Positions 25,471-34,723 of a stretch of 64,000 bases of DNA are shown one piece after another; the stretch's first letter is position 1, and every line of letters begins with the position of its first letter. The DNA lies in the NCBI RefSeq assembly GCF_012926525.1, contig NZ_JABBNI010000007.1, forward strand, positions 1 through 64,000, in the 5' to 3' direction. The position numbers were made by a program, and so were the translations under genes. The notes beneath the pieces are model-generated. The model was not told the origin of the DNA, did no database searches, and was given only the letters and a program-made list of their open reading frames with translations. The stretch comes from Clostridium muellerianum (GTDB lineage: Bacteria > Bacillota > Clostridia > Clostridiales > Clostridiaceae).

Positions 25471-25510
25471 TTGTTTAAGTAGGAATCATATTTACATTCC
25501 TACTTAAACA
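25471..25510. terminator. Strong hairpin at 3' end of helD
   Basis: Perfect stem GTTTAAGTAGGAAT / ATTCCTACTTAAAC in the gap between converging protease and helD genes. Confidence 0.75.
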
Positions 25511-25526
25511 ATTATATTTTATAGAA

Positions 25527-27773
25527 CTAAATTTGATAATTTTCTTTCAATAATGGAGTGCAATTGCCTGAATAATATATGCGTAAAATGTGAAGAGCTC
25601 TGGTGCAGGCAGTATATAAAAGAAGCCTTTCCTCCTCGCAGCAATAATTTTCATCTCCTGCATTATATATAAGAACTACATCAAATTCTAATCCTTTAGC
25701 AAGATATGCTGGGATTACCAATGCATCACTTACATATTCATCATCATCCTTCAATATGGCTTTAACATCAATACTTTCTTTTAAAAAATTGTATACTTCA
25801 TTTCCTTCTTTTATAGTCCTTGTTATAATACCAATGGATTTATAACCTTTTTCCTTATATGCTTTTATATCCCCAAGAAGTTTTTCTTTTATAGCTTTTT
25901 CATTTGAAAACCCAAGGACTAAAGGTTCAGCTCCACTTCTTTCTACACATCCATCGGTAATATCCTTGCCAAGTAGCCTTCTTGAAAACTTAGTAATTTC
26001 CATTGTTGATCTGTAACTTTTGGTTAAATTTATTATGCATGTATTATCTTTAGGAAATATATGAGATATGTTGTTATAATCTCCTACATTCATAAATGGA
26101 TTGATGGATTGATTAAGGTCACCCAGTATGGTTATATTAGCATGATTAAAAAGCTGATAAAAGATTTCATACTGCAATGGTGTATAATCTTGTGCTTCAT
26201 CAATAATAACATATTTGATTTCTGAGGTTTTAGGAATTCCTTCTAGTGCTCCTTTGAGATATAGAAGAGGAGGTTGATCCTCATAATTAAGCTTTCCAGC
26301 CTTCAAATTTCCCAAAGTATAGCTTTTTATTTCATCAAGTTCATTCTCACTGTATCCAGTATTACAATTTGCAGAAAAACATTCTAATTTTATAAAAAGC
26401 TTTTTATAAATATCCATTAAATCAAACTCTGTCATTTTATTGATTTCAGAATATATATCTTTCATTTCATTTTTTACAATACTTATGCTGCGATTCCTAA
26501 CTTCTGCTTTATCTATATAAGAATCTGACTCCCTAAGTTCGCTGGCAGCTTCTTCAATCCAATCTTTTTCATAAGGTTCCATAAGAAATAATATTCTTTC
26601 TTTTATCTTTTGAAGTCTCCTTTTTAGTGGGAGTTGTATATAATCTTTAGAAAACAGTTTCTTCAAATCCTTAGAGGAGATTATTAGCTTGTCTCTCACA
26701 ATGACATCTTTAAAGTTTCTGTCTTCTTTTTCAGTATAGCCTATATATTTTTTTAATATATCTATAAATTGTATGGAAGATTTATATTTTATACTCGTTA
26801 TTCTTTTTTGATACATTGGTTCTTTCTTAGATGCAAGAATATTTTCCATCATTTCACTGTAATCTTCCTTTTTAAAACCAGATTCTAAGGCTCTTTGCAT
26901 ATATTCTTTAAATGTAGTTTGACACATATTCTCTTCTCCAAGTTGAGGTAATACATTAGAAATGTACTCATTAAAAATCTCATTTGGAGAAAATATTATT
27001 ATATTTTTTGATAATATTTTATCTCTATGCTTGTATAAGATGTATGCAATCCTATGAAGGGCAATGGAAGTTTTCCCACTTCCAGCAGGGCCTTGAACAA
27101 TCAAATTTTTATACTCCTCATTACGAATTACTCTATTTTGTTCTCTTTGAATAGTTGTCACTATATTATTCATTTTACTATCAGTACTTTTACTCAAGAT
27201 ACCCTGAAGTATTTCGTCGTCAATATTTAGATTGCTGTCAAACATATACTCAATTTCACCATTATTGATTTTGTACTGTCTTTTTAAATTAATTTCACCA
27301 TAAATTCTTCCTTCAGGGCATGTATAATTAGCTTTCCCAATTTCGTAATCATAGTACATGCTGGAAATGGGTGCTCTCCAATCATATATTAGAAAATCAA
27401 AATTATCATTGATAAGATTGAAACTTCCAATATAACATTTTTGAGTTTTTTCATCTCCTTTTTCGAGAAAATCCATCCTGCCGAAGTAGGGAGATAAAAG
27501 CATTTTTCTATATTTTTCTTCAAGTTTTCTGACAAATTCATGTCTTCTTTTCTGTGCTTTCATAGTTGTGATGAATTCCATAAAGTCTACAACCTGATCC
27601 AACCCATTAGTTATGGACAAAGAACCTATATCCTGCCAGAGCTGCTTTTGCGTTTCAATAGAATCCTTTTTAAATTTTTCTTTAAAATCATGTTTCTCAT
27701 TAAGTTGTTTTTGAGCTTCTTTGAGCACTTCCTGTAGCCATTGATTTTCCTGCTTCCATTCAAAGTTGTTCAA
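25527..27773 (-). CDS. helD: HelD-like RNA polymerase recycling ATPase
   Basis: 748 residues, TTG start after GGATGGGG. A superfamily 1 helicase fold: an N-terminal coiled coil of about 90 residues, Walker A at 228-236 (GPAGSGKTS), motif II IIDEAQDYTPLQYEIF, GDLNQSINPF, SYRSTMEITKF and the late AKGLEFDVVLIY. The long N-terminal antiparallel coil plus UvrD-like ATPase is the HelD plan; HelD pulls stalled RNA polymerase off DNA. A DNA-helicase role is the older annotation. It is a single-gene unit. Confidence 0.88.
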   Translation of the reverse strand: MNNFEWKQENQWLQEVLKEAQKQLNEKHDFKEKFKKDSIETQKQLWQDIGSLSITNGLDQVVDFMEFITTMKAQKRRHEFVRKLEEKYRKMLLSPYFGRMDFLEKGDEKTQKCYIGSFNLINDNFDFLIYDWRAPISSMYYDYEIGKANYTCPEGRIYGEINLKRQYKINNGEIEYMFDSNLNIDDEILQGILSKSTDSKMNNIVTTIQREQNRVIRNEEYKNLIVQGPAGSGKTSIALHRIAYILYKHRDKILSKNIIIFSPNEIFNEYISNVLPQLGEENMCQTTFKEYMQRALESGFKKEDYSEMMENILASKKEPMYQKRITSIKYKSSIQFIDILKKYIGYTEKEDRNFKDVIVRDKLIISSKDLKKLFSKDYIQLPLKRRLQKIKERILFLMEPYEKDWIEEAASELRESDSYIDKAEVRNRSISIVKNEMKDIYSEINKMTEFDLMDIYKKLFIKLECFSANCNTGYSENELDEIKSYTLGNLKAGKLNYEDQPPLLYLKGALEGIPKTSEIKYVIIDEAQDYTPLQYEIFYQLFNHANITILGDLNQSINPFMNVGDYNNISHIFPKDNTCIINLTKSYRSTMEITKFSRRLLGKDITDGCVERSGAEPLVLGFSNEKAIKEKLLGDIKAYKEKGYKSIGIITRTIKEGNEVYNFLKESIDVKAILKDDDEYVSDALVIPAYLAKGLEFDVVLIYNAGDENYCCEEERLLLYTACTRALHILRIYYSGNCTPLLKENYQI

Positions 27774-27829
27774 TTAACCCCATCCCTTCCTTATAGTGAA
27801 TAATTCAGTAATATTACCATAAAAAAACA

Positions 27830-27858
27830 TTGACATTACTTTATAAGAATAGTATAAT
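27830..27858 (+). promoter_or_regulatory. Consensus promoter without adjacent gene
   Basis: TTGACA at 27830-27835, exact 17-bp spacer, TATAAT at 27853-27858, a full-consensus vegetative promoter. The next plus-strand gene starts 400 bp away at 28259, beyond a MITE-like repeat; the intervening sequence has small dyads (for example GCTCATCATAATGTGAGC at 27979-27996). It may make an untranslated RNA or a long leader. Confidence 0.6.
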
Positions 27859-28090
27859 ATAATTGAGAAAATGTGTTGATTTATACACATATAATATAAG
27901 TAAATTTATAATATCATTTTTGTTTTGGTATGTCAATGGTTATATGTTTTTTTGTTAACTTTAATTATTAAAAAATCTTGCTCATCATAATGTGAGCTTC
28001 CATCCATTCACACTCGTGAGTTTTATTTTCAATACAATAGATACAATGTAATTTATTAGGTGTTTTTTTCTATTATACATAAAAATAATT

Positions 28091-28193
28091 AAAGGGGCTG
28101 TGGCACTAAGAATAAACATTACAACATATTGTGCTTGTGATTTATTTACAGGCCAATATATTGTATATAGGTTTCTTAATGCGACAGCTCCTT
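28091..28193. mobile_element. MITE-like element, copy B
   Basis: 103 bp, starting AAAGGGGCTGTGGCACTAAG and ending CTTAATGCGACAGCTCCTT, which are imperfect inverted copies of each other. The interior shares ACTACA/ATATATTGTAT segments with copies A and C. There is no coding capacity. Confidence 0.75.
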
Positions 28194-28258
28194 GTTGTTT
28201 ATGTTAAAATTAGTATTAGAATAATTTGCAAAGATTGATTTTTTAAGGAGAAAAGGCT

Positions 28259-28495
28259 ATGAAAGTTATATTTGAATTTAAGGATACAAGTGGAAAAGTA
28301 CTTACAGATAATATTATAGAAAAGGAATTAACCAATGATGAAATACTTGTAATATTGAATAGTAAGGAAGTAGATTATCCAGTTAATAATGGATTTTTGT
28401 TTACTGTTAAACATTGTATAGTTGAAAATTCTACGTATGATATGTTTACAGAACCATATAAGCTAAAAATAACTCTTATAGAAAAGTCAGAATAG
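28259..28495 (+). CDS. Small protein of unknown function
   Basis: 78 residues, ATG after AAGGAG. Acidic and strand-rich in pattern (MKVIFEFKDTSGKVLTDNII, then PYKLKITLIEKSE) with no signal peptide, cysteine motif or membrane helix. No family was recognised. It is alone between a MITE-like repeat and debris of an Rpn gene. Confidence 0.6.
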   Translation: MKVIFEFKDTSGKVLTDNIIEKELTNDEILVILNSKEVDYPVNNGFLFTVKHCIVENSTYDMFTEPYKLKITLIEKSE

Positions 28496-28731
28496 TTATA
28501 GCAAGAAAAATAAGGGAGGTAGCTACTCTTCTTACATGTTTTTTTTACTCAGGGAACATAAACAAATTCATTTATTTTTCAAGGAAATCGTCATATATCC
28601 ATAGGTGAGTATAGAAACTATGCTGGAAATTAATTTGAATAGAAATACAATTAAGCAATATAGCATTATACATAATTACAATTGCTATAAGGGAATGTGA
28701 AATTTATTAAAATTGAATAATTAGATTATAG

Positions 28732-28778
28732 AAAATAACTCATGTTATATAAAATTATAATATGAGTTATTTTTTATA
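28732..28778 (+). terminator. Terminator
   Basis: Twelve-bp stem AAAATAACTCAT / ATGAGTTATTTT followed by TT. Confidence 0.75.
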
Positions 28779-28802
28779 AGGACAGATTTTGTAAAAGTTC
28801 AA

Positions 28803-28949
28803 TTCAAAGGAATAAAGGAAGGAGAAAATAAAAAAGCAATAGAAATAGCTAAAAATCTTATTAATTTAAATATTGATATTGAAACTATAATTAAAGTATC
28901 TGGATTATCAAAAAATGATATTGAAGAATTAAGCAAGATTAATAAGTAA
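28803..28949 (+). pseudogene. C-terminal remnant of an Rpn gene
   Basis: The frame GIKEGENKKAIEIAKNLINL and the following 28 residues nearly repeat the end of the intact Rpn protein at 62412. Nothing of the nuclease core is left and there is no start codon. The DNA is almost identical to the intact copy, so the loss is recent. A terminator follows at 28988. Confidence 0.8.
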
Positions 28950-28987
28950 TAACAGCTTTTGAGATACAAAGTTATAAAGTTATTTGG

Positions 28988-29023
28988 AAACTACTAATGA
29001 AGTATATTACATTAGTAGTTTTT
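28988..29023 (+). terminator. Terminator
   Basis: Twelve-bp stem AAACTACTAATG / CATTAGTAGTTT plus T-run, after the Rpn remnant. Confidence 0.8.
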
Positions 29024-29065
29024 TATTTATTTCTGTGTAAAAGAGAGTATAAATAAGAATGAAAT

Positions 29066-29126
29066 TAGACAATATATTGACAAAATTACAGAATGTTATT
29101 AAACTATAAATAGACAATATATTGAC
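29066..29126 (+). promoter_or_regulatory. Promoter with two direct operator copies, MarR gene
   Basis: TAGACAATATATTGAC occurs twice, at 29066-29081 and 29111-29126; each contains the palindrome CAATATATTG. The first copy overlaps a TTGACA -35 (29077-29082); after 17 bp comes TAAACT (29100-29105), so the second copy sits at the transcript start. These are likely MarR operators for autorepression. Confidence 0.65.
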
Positions 29127-29143
29127 TAAAGGAGAAAAACTTT

Positions 29144-29716
29144 ATGGATACATATAGAGAGATATTTTTAATGCAGCAAACTTATGCAACATTATTTTCA
29201 GTGGCAAATAAGCTTCAGGTAAGGGGAGATGGATATCTGGGGGATTTGACTTCAAGGCAATATATGACTATGGTTGCAATTGCTCATTTACCTGAAGGAA
29301 AAGCTACCTTTAATAATATTGCAAGAAAGCTTGGAACAACTAAACAGAATGTAAAACAAATTGTTACTGCTATGGAAAAGAAAGGACATGTTGATGTTAT
29401 ACCTAATCCTGAAGACAGGCGTGCAGTTAATGTAATAATTACGGAAGCTGGAAAGCAGGTAGTGTATCAAGTTTCAGAAAAGGGAATATTCTTTATGGCA
29501 GAGCTTTTTAAGGATTTTTCAACTGAAGAGCTGGAAACTATTTGGAAAATGCTCAAAAAGCTTTATAGATTTGATGGAGAAGAACAGGATGGCTTTGAAG
29601 AAGATAGTAACTTAAAAGTAGGTGAAAGTCAGAAGGAAGATGTAACAAGAATATTAAATGAGTTTGAAAGGATAAGAAAAAATCAGAAAATGGAGAGAGA
29701 AAATTATGAAGAATAA
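29144..29716 (+). CDS. MarR family transcriptional regulator
   Basis: 190 residues, ATG behind AAAGGAGA. A winged helix-turn-helix (FNNIARKLGTTKQNVKQIVT, wing with PNPEDRRAVNVIITEAGK) flanked by dimerisation helices; the C-terminal 40-residue charged extension is longer than usual. It overlaps the hydrolase gene by 11 bp, so the two are cotranscribed. Two operator-like repeats flank the promoter. A decayed copy of this gene and the next lies at 46611. Confidence 0.9.
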   Translation: MDTYREIFLMQQTYATLFSVANKLQVRGDGYLGDLTSRQYMTMVAIAHLPEGKATFNNIARKLGTTKQNVKQIVTAMEKKGHVDVIPNPEDRRAVNVIITEAGKQVVYQVSEKGIFFMAELFKDFSTEELETIWKMLKKLYRFDGEEQDGFEEDSNLKVGESQKEDVTRILNEFERIRKNQKMERENYEE

Positions 29717-30692
29717 AAATAACAGACCAATATGTACTTCTGAATATGTAAGCATTAATGAAATAGATCAATTTCTATTTCATCTAGGAACAAGCTTTGA
29801 TAATCCTGTAATGCTGTTTTTGCACGGAGGACCAGGTTCAGCAGAATCCTTATTTACAGGATTATTTCAAGATAGATGGGAAGAAATATATACTGTGGTT
29901 CATTGGGATCAGCGAGGTGCTGGAAAGACACTCACTAAGAATCCAGATAAGCTTCCAACAATAGAGTTAATGCTCCAGGACCTGTTTGAAATTATCCAGT
30001 ATCTTAAGAAAAAATATAACAAGAAAAAGATTGTTATATTTGGACATTCCTGGGGAAGTGTTTTGGGGTCGGTATTTATTAGAAAGCATCCAGAAGAGGT
30101 AGAGTACTATATTGGTGCTGGACAGGTTGTTGGTATGATGGAAAATGAGCAGGTAGCCTATAACAAACTTAAAGAAATTATTGAGAAGTCAGGTGATAAA
30201 AAATCATTGAAGAAGCTTGAGAGTGTAGGTGAATATCCTGGCAGCAAAATTGTTTTTGACAAAGGTTTTTTGAGAAAATGTAATATAGTTCATAAGCTTC
30301 TTGGTAAATATAAATTAGGTATGGAAATAGGCATTGATATATGGATAGCTATGTTTAAAAGTCCTATTTTTAAGTTTTCTGATATTATAGCATTTATGAA
30401 AATCTTTAAGGCAAATTCAAAAGTTCATAGTTTTCTTGGAGACTTCAATCTCCGTACAGAATCCAAAGAATATAAGGTGCCAGTATATTATATTTTAGGA
30501 GAAAGGGACTGGCAAGCTCCTTGTGTTGTAGCTGAAGATTATTTTAAAGATATAAAGGCACCCAATAAAGAAATATTTATAATCCCAGATGCAGGGCACT
30601 TTTTAATGATGGATCAGCCTGACCTTGTTTTTGATACATTGTCAGCAATAAATAAAAATGAAACAAGCTATAAGCAGGTATCGGCTATATAG
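29706..30692 (+). CDS. Alpha/beta hydrolase, proline iminopeptidase-like
   Basis: 328 residues. LFLHGGPGSAES (oxyanion HGGPG), VVHWDQRGAGKT and nucleophile Ser115 in FGHSWGS are characteristic of the proline iminopeptidase/S33 group. The catalytic Asp is likely in LGERDWQAP and the His in PDAGHFLMM. It may hydrolyse small peptides or esters. The MarR gene that overlaps it should control it, perhaps in response to a phenolic or antibiotic-like compound. Confidence 0.88.
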   Translation: MKNKNNRPICTSEYVSINEIDQFLFHLGTSFDNPVMLFLHGGPGSAESLFTGLFQDRWEEIYTVVHWDQRGAGKTLTKNPDKLPTIELMLQDLFEIIQYLKKKYNKKKIVIFGHSWGSVLGSVFIRKHPEEVEYYIGAGQVVGMMENEQVAYNKLKEIIEKSGDKKSLKKLESVGEYPGSKIVFDKGFLRKCNIVHKLLGKYKLGMEIGIDIWIAMFKSPIFKFSDIIAFMKIFKANSKVHSFLGDFNLRTESKEYKVPVYYILGERDWQAPCVVAEDYFKDIKAPNKEIFIIPDAGHFLMMDQPDLVFDTLSAINKNETSYKQVSAI

Positions 30693-30906
30693 AGAAGGAA
30701 TTCAAACAATCTATGAAGATATATTTTGTTATGTACTTACTCACTTTCATATAATCCAATCAATTTTATAGATTAATTTAGAAAATATGATATAATTAAC
30801 TAAATAAAGTATGGTAATAGAAAAATATAATTTTAGTTATGATTATATTTAAGATAGTAAAAAATATTTCTAAAGTATAAAACTTTTCATTGAGGAGGTA
30901 AGGTTA

Positions 30907-31227
30907 ATGATAATTGTTACTACTGAAAATGTTCCAGGTTATAAAGTAAAAGAGGTAAAGGGAGAAGTTTTTGGATTGATTGTAAGAAGTAGAGGTTTGG
31001 GTGGCAATATAATGGCTGGCCTAAAAAGTTTGGTTGGAGGAGAAATTCATCAATATACATCTTTGCTTGAAGACACACGTAAACAGGCAGTTGAACGTTT
31101 AACTGCAAATGCTACTGATATGGGTGCCAATGCAATTGTAATGATGAGATTTGATTCAAGCGAGGTTGGGGAGACAATGAGTGAAGTGGTGGCTTATGGC
31201 ACTGCCGTAGTAATTGAAAAGGAATAA
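30907..31227 (+). CDS. YbjQ family (DUF74) protein
   Basis: 106 residues, ATG behind GAGGAGG. It shows PGYKVKEVKGEVFGLIVRSR, then the DTRKQAVERL and ANATDMGANAIVMMRFDSSE core and a C-terminal VAYGTAVV, a full-length match in pattern to YbjQ/UPF0145. The family forms pentamers and is called heavy-metal-binding; the physiological role is unsettled. Single gene with a terminator behind it. Confidence 0.92.
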   Translation: MIIVTTENVPGYKVKEVKGEVFGLIVRSRGLGGNIMAGLKSLVGGEIHQYTSLLEDTRKQAVERLTANATDMGANAIVMMRFDSSEVGETMSEVVAYGTAVVIEKE

Positions 31228-31305
31228 ATAGTATATTAATACAATACTTAAAAATTTAATATTTAATGAAATGTGATAAACTATTTATGTCTTTTATTAG
31301 ACAAT

Positions 31306-31367
31306 ACTCCTATGTTTTTATATTTGCAGTTGGCTAGACTTGCATTTATTTTAACATAGGAGTTTTT
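31306..31367 (+). terminator. Terminator after ybjQ-like gene
   Basis: Stem ACTCCTATGTT / AACATAGGAGT around a 36-nt loop, then TTTT. Confidence 0.7.
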
Positions 31368-31467
31368 ATGTTTTATACAAAACGTATAAGAGGCAGTAAA
31401 AGGTAAAATTCAAACTTCTAATGCACTTTTGTTTCACATTATGCTTATATTAACTTAAAATAAATTA

Positions 31468-31632
31468 TTATTTATTCTTTTTGTAATGATTCATGCTTAA
31501 AAAAATATAAGACACTCCTAAAAGTCCAAAAATAATTCCTGTATAATATTTCTTGCTGATAAAATCCATTATTGCTACAAATAAAAAACAAATACTTGAA
31601 AATAGCCATAATTTCCATGATTTTATGTTCAA
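31468..31632 (-). CDS. Small two-helix membrane protein
   Basis: 54 residues, TTG start at 31632 behind GAGGAGG. Two membrane helices: WKLWLFSSICFLFVAIMDF and YTGIIFGLLGVSYIFLS, with a basic end (NHYKKNK). Short proteins of this layout recur in clostridia without a known function. It was not among long frames because of its size, but the ribosome site and hydrophobic plan support it. Confidence 0.65.
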   Translation of the reverse strand: MNIKSWKLWLFSSICFLFVAIMDFISKKYYTGIIFGLLGVSYIFLSMNHYKKNK

Positions 31633-32060
31633 AATTGCATCCTCCTCTAAAGCTTAAGTATTTGATTATTTATTATAGCATGACTTAACATAAATGCATA
31701 TACTACTACTGGAAATGCTAGGTTTTTATGTCCAAAAGAAACACGCTTAGGTGAGCTTATACAAATATCTCCGGAGACGCAAACATTTATAAAGAAAAAT
31801 TATAAACTTTACCAACTTTAACCACCATTTTCGATATTTAAGACAAAAAATTAATTATTAAAAATTTTTTGATAATTATTACTGATTGAATTGCATTTCT
31901 CGTTTAGGAAAATTTCATTTCATTTGTTTTTTATTTAAATTTTTCAATAAATAATATATAAATTTATTGGGATTTTGAATTTGGCTTTAAACATTCGTAA
32001 TTATTTAAGTATTTATGAAGGCTTAAGACTAAATATAATATCACTAATCAAAATATATAA
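31633..32060. other. Long leader region of amino-acid permease
   Basis: No gene seen. The segment 31738-31790 has several short GC-containing words (AAACACGC, then GGAGACGCAAAC) that recall pieces of c-di-GMP-I riboswitches, but the required helices could not be drawn. Confidence 0.4.
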
Positions 32061-32107
32061 AATTTCAATAAAATTACAACTATTGTAATTTTATTGAATT
32101 GTTTTTT
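32061..32107 (+). terminator. Terminator-like hairpin in permease leader
   Basis: Perfect 14-bp stem CAATAAAATTACAA / TTGTAATTTTATTG with a 3-nt loop, then GTTTTTT. It ends 60 bp before the permease start, as in attenuators, but it is made only of A/T-rich pairs. Confidence 0.55.
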
Positions 32108-32166
32108 CGTTTGAAATACAATATATATATGATTAACTAATATATAACACGAAAGAGGGTAATTAT

Positions 32167-33711
32167 ATGGAATCTAATGAAAAGGATTACAAAAAATCTA
32201 GCAAGAAAAAAATGGGACTGGTTGGAATAATCTTTATGATATTCGTTGCAGTTTTTGGATTTGGTAATGTTCCTCTATCTTTCTATAAGATGGGTTATGC
32301 TGCTATTCCTTGGTACGTAATAAGTGCAGTATTGTTTTTTGTACCGTATGCATTAATGTTTTCTGAATTTGGATCTGCATTTAAAAATGAACGAGGTGGA
32401 ATTTATTCATGGATGGAAAAGTCTGTGGGACCTAAATTCGCATTCGTAGGAACATTTATGTGGTATGCCTCAAATATTATATGGATGGTATTGGTTTCGT
32501 CAACAATATGGATACCAGTATCAAATTTTATATATGGTAGTGATACAACTCAATCCTGGGCATTATTTGGTATTAAATCATTATCTGGACCAAAAACAGT
32601 TGGAATAATTGGAATACTATGGATTATATTTGTTAGTTATGTATCAAGCAAAGGATTGGACAAAATAAAGAAATTTACTGACGTTGGAGGTGTAGCAGTT
32701 GTTATAGTAAATATTGTTGTAGTAGTTGGTGCTTTAGCAGTATTCTTTGCCCATGGTTGTCATTTTGCAGAACCTATAGAAGGTCTTAAAACATTTACTC
32801 AGTCACCAAATCATGCATATGCAGGGAATCCTTTATTAACACTTGCATTTGTTGTTTATGCATTATTTGCTTATGGTGGAGTAGAAGCTATTGCTGGTGT
32901 TGTTGATGAAACAGAAAATCCAGAAAAGAACTTTCCTAAAGGAGTTATGATTTCTGCGCTTGTTATAACAATAGGATATTCATTATGTGTATTCTTAGTA
33001 GGCATGTTTACTAACTGGAATACAGTTATGACTGCTAAAACAGCTAACCAGGGAAATGTAACTTATGTTGTTATGGCAAATCTAGGTTATGTATTAGCAC
33101 AAACTTTTGGTGCAAGTCAGGCAGCTTCAATAGTTGCAGGACAATGGATGTCCAGAGTTGTTGCTGTATTAATGTTCTTACCGTTAGCTGGTGCATTCTT
33201 TACACTTACATACTCTCCACTAAAACAGCTTATAGAGGGAACACCTAAGGGACTATGGCCAGGAAGAATAGGAGAAGTTACAGATGGAGTTCCTAAATTT
33301 GCTATGGCTATTCAGGCAATAGTTGTATGTGTAATTATAGCACTTACTTCATTCGGTGGAGATTCAATGGCAAAATTATTTGATATACTTGTTGCAATGT
33401 CAAATGTAGCAACTACACTTCCTTGTGTATTTATAGCTTTTGCCTTTGGCCCATTTAAGAGGAATACTGATATTGTAAAGCCATTCTCAGCATTTAAGTC
33501 TGTTAAAAGTGGTGTGGCTTGGTCATTAATAGTTACAATAACAGTTGCATTAGCTAACTTCTTCTGTATAATACAGCCAGCAATGGAAGGAGATATACCT
33601 ACTTCAATATGGAGTGCTATAGGTCCTGTAATATTCACTATAGTACCACTATTAATGTTCAGAAGATATGAAAATAAAAACAAAACTAATAACAACCAAA
33701 GAGCAATTTAA
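32167..33711 (+). CDS. APC-superfamily amino-acid permease, YjeM-like
   Basis: 514 residues, about 12-13 membrane helices. The front (GLVGIIFMIFVAVFGFGNVP, then MFSEFGSAFKNERGGIYSWM) contains the APC helix 1 unwound GFGN region and the ExGG(I/A)Y-W segment of glutamate/GABA-type exchangers; YjeM of E. coli is the nearest type known to me. FAYGGVEAIAGVVDETENPEKNF is the consensus helix 6 loop. The substrate is probably an amino acid or its decarboxylation product. It is expressed from a long leader that contains a terminator-like hairpin. Confidence 0.88.
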   Translation: MESNEKDYKKSSKKKMGLVGIIFMIFVAVFGFGNVPLSFYKMGYAAIPWYVISAVLFFVPYALMFSEFGSAFKNERGGIYSWMEKSVGPKFAFVGTFMWYASNIIWMVLVSSTIWIPVSNFIYGSDTTQSWALFGIKSLSGPKTVGIIGILWIIFVSYVSSKGLDKIKKFTDVGGVAVVIVNIVVVVGALAVFFAHGCHFAEPIEGLKTFTQSPNHAYAGNPLLTLAFVVYALFAYGGVEAIAGVVDETENPEKNFPKGVMISALVITIGYSLCVFLVGMFTNWNTVMTAKTANQGNVTYVVMANLGYVLAQTFGASQAASIVAGQWMSRVVAVLMFLPLAGAFFTLTYSPLKQLIEGTPKGLWPGRIGEVTDGVPKFAMAIQAIVVCVIIALTSFGGDSMAKLFDILVAMSNVATTLPCVFIAFAFGPFKRNTDIVKPFSAFKSVKSGVAWSLIVTITVALANFFCIIQPAMEGDIPTSIWSAIGPVIFTIVPLLMFRRYENKNKTNNNQRAI

Positions 33712-33900
33712 TTTTTAAGGACAAGCTTCCATTCATAGATAAAATAAAGAAAAAATTGAAGCTACAACTTAGAAATATATAAAATACATTGCTCACTTAA
33801 AGTCTGTAAAATAAAAAGGATGAACTTCTTATTAACAGGTTTATTTTAGAAGTGAAAAATTAAAAGTTACAACATTTTTTACTATGATTTTTATAATAAA

Positions 33901-33940
33901 AAACCTATGCTTTAACAGGAGTTTTGGCATAGGTTTTTAC
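33901..33940. terminator. Bidirectional terminator
   Basis: Stem AAACCTATGC / GCATAGGTTT with T-run, between the permease and the converging Crp/Fnr-type gene. The rest of 33712-34035 holds nothing recognised. Confidence 0.85.
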
Positions 33941-34035
33941 ACCTATTTGGAATGCATTTACAAAATTTGAATAAAAAAGATTTTGATATTTTTGGAAGAG
34001 AAAAAGATTTTTAGAATAATATTTCATTAAGCTTT

Positions 34036-34710
34036 TCAGCTCAGGTTTGTAAGTCTATTTAAGGCTTCGTGATCCACAATTCTATATTTGCCACAGTTAA
34101 TCTTTTCAAGGATTCCACCTTTCACAAAATCCGCTAGTACATATAGAAGATGACGATAAGTAACAGCTAGATATTCTGCAGCTTCAGTATGTTTTTCAGA
34201 ATAAATATCATTTTGGGCTGTTAGCTGAATAAATCTAGCAAGTCGGTTTTCAAGAGGATAGGACATGTTATGTGTGTAGGTTCGTGAATTAGTAGTAGCT
34301 TTTTTGCTTAGATATATGCAGAGTTCCCTAAGAAATATGGGATCATTCAATAAGGTTTCGCGGAATTGATGCATGGGTATAGCAATACAGGTTACTGTAA
34401 CCATAGCTTGCACACCAATAGCATCCCTTTGAGCATTAAGAAGTTCCATTTCACCTATAAAGCATGGAGCATGCAGGAAATTTACTAACGAAATCTTACC
34501 ATTGTTATGTGTAATATAAACTTTTACCCGTCCTTCTATTACGAAATATAAATAGTCAGGAATCTGACCTTCACATAATATAAATTCATTGGATTCAAAA
34601 CGATGCAGCTGTACAGAAGAGAGAAAATCTACATCTGTAGAAAAATAATGAAAAAAGTTAGAATGTTCTGCAGCATATTTGATTTGTTTTGGCGATGAGA
34701 TCTGTTTCAT
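34036..34710 (-). CDS. Crp/Fnr family transcriptional regulator, YeiL-like
   Basis: 224 residues from the ATG at 34710, which has GGAGG 6 nt before it. The cyclic-nucleotide-binding beta-barrel spans residues about 20-130 (FILCEGQIPDYLYFVIEGRV, IGEMELLNAQRD), and the helix-turn-helix 160-210 (TEAAEYLAVTYRHLLYVLAD). It lacks the N-terminal Cys cluster of Fnr. The pattern resembles YeiL. It is divergent from an MFS gene, and a perfect palindrome covers its own start region, consistent with autoregulation and control of the transporter. Confidence 0.85.
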   Translation of the reverse strand: MKQISSPKQIKYAAEHSNFFHYFSTDVDFLSSVQLHRFESNEFILCEGQIPDYLYFVIEGRVKVYITHNNGKISLVNFLHAPCFIGEMELLNAQRDAIGVQAMVTVTCIAIPMHQFRETLLNDPIFLRELCIYLSKKATTNSRTYTHNMSYPLENRLARFIQLTAQNDIYSEKHTEAAEYLAVTYRHLLYVLADFVKGGILEKINCGKYRIVDHEALNRLTNLS

Positions 34711-34723
34711 GATTACCTCCGAT

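Noticed and set aside
31738-31790. Possible c-di-GMP-I riboswitch (AAACACGC and GGAGACGCAAAC words)
   Set aside because: The spacing and the tetraloop/receptor parts are missing, and I could not draw the two required helices. Only isolated words match.
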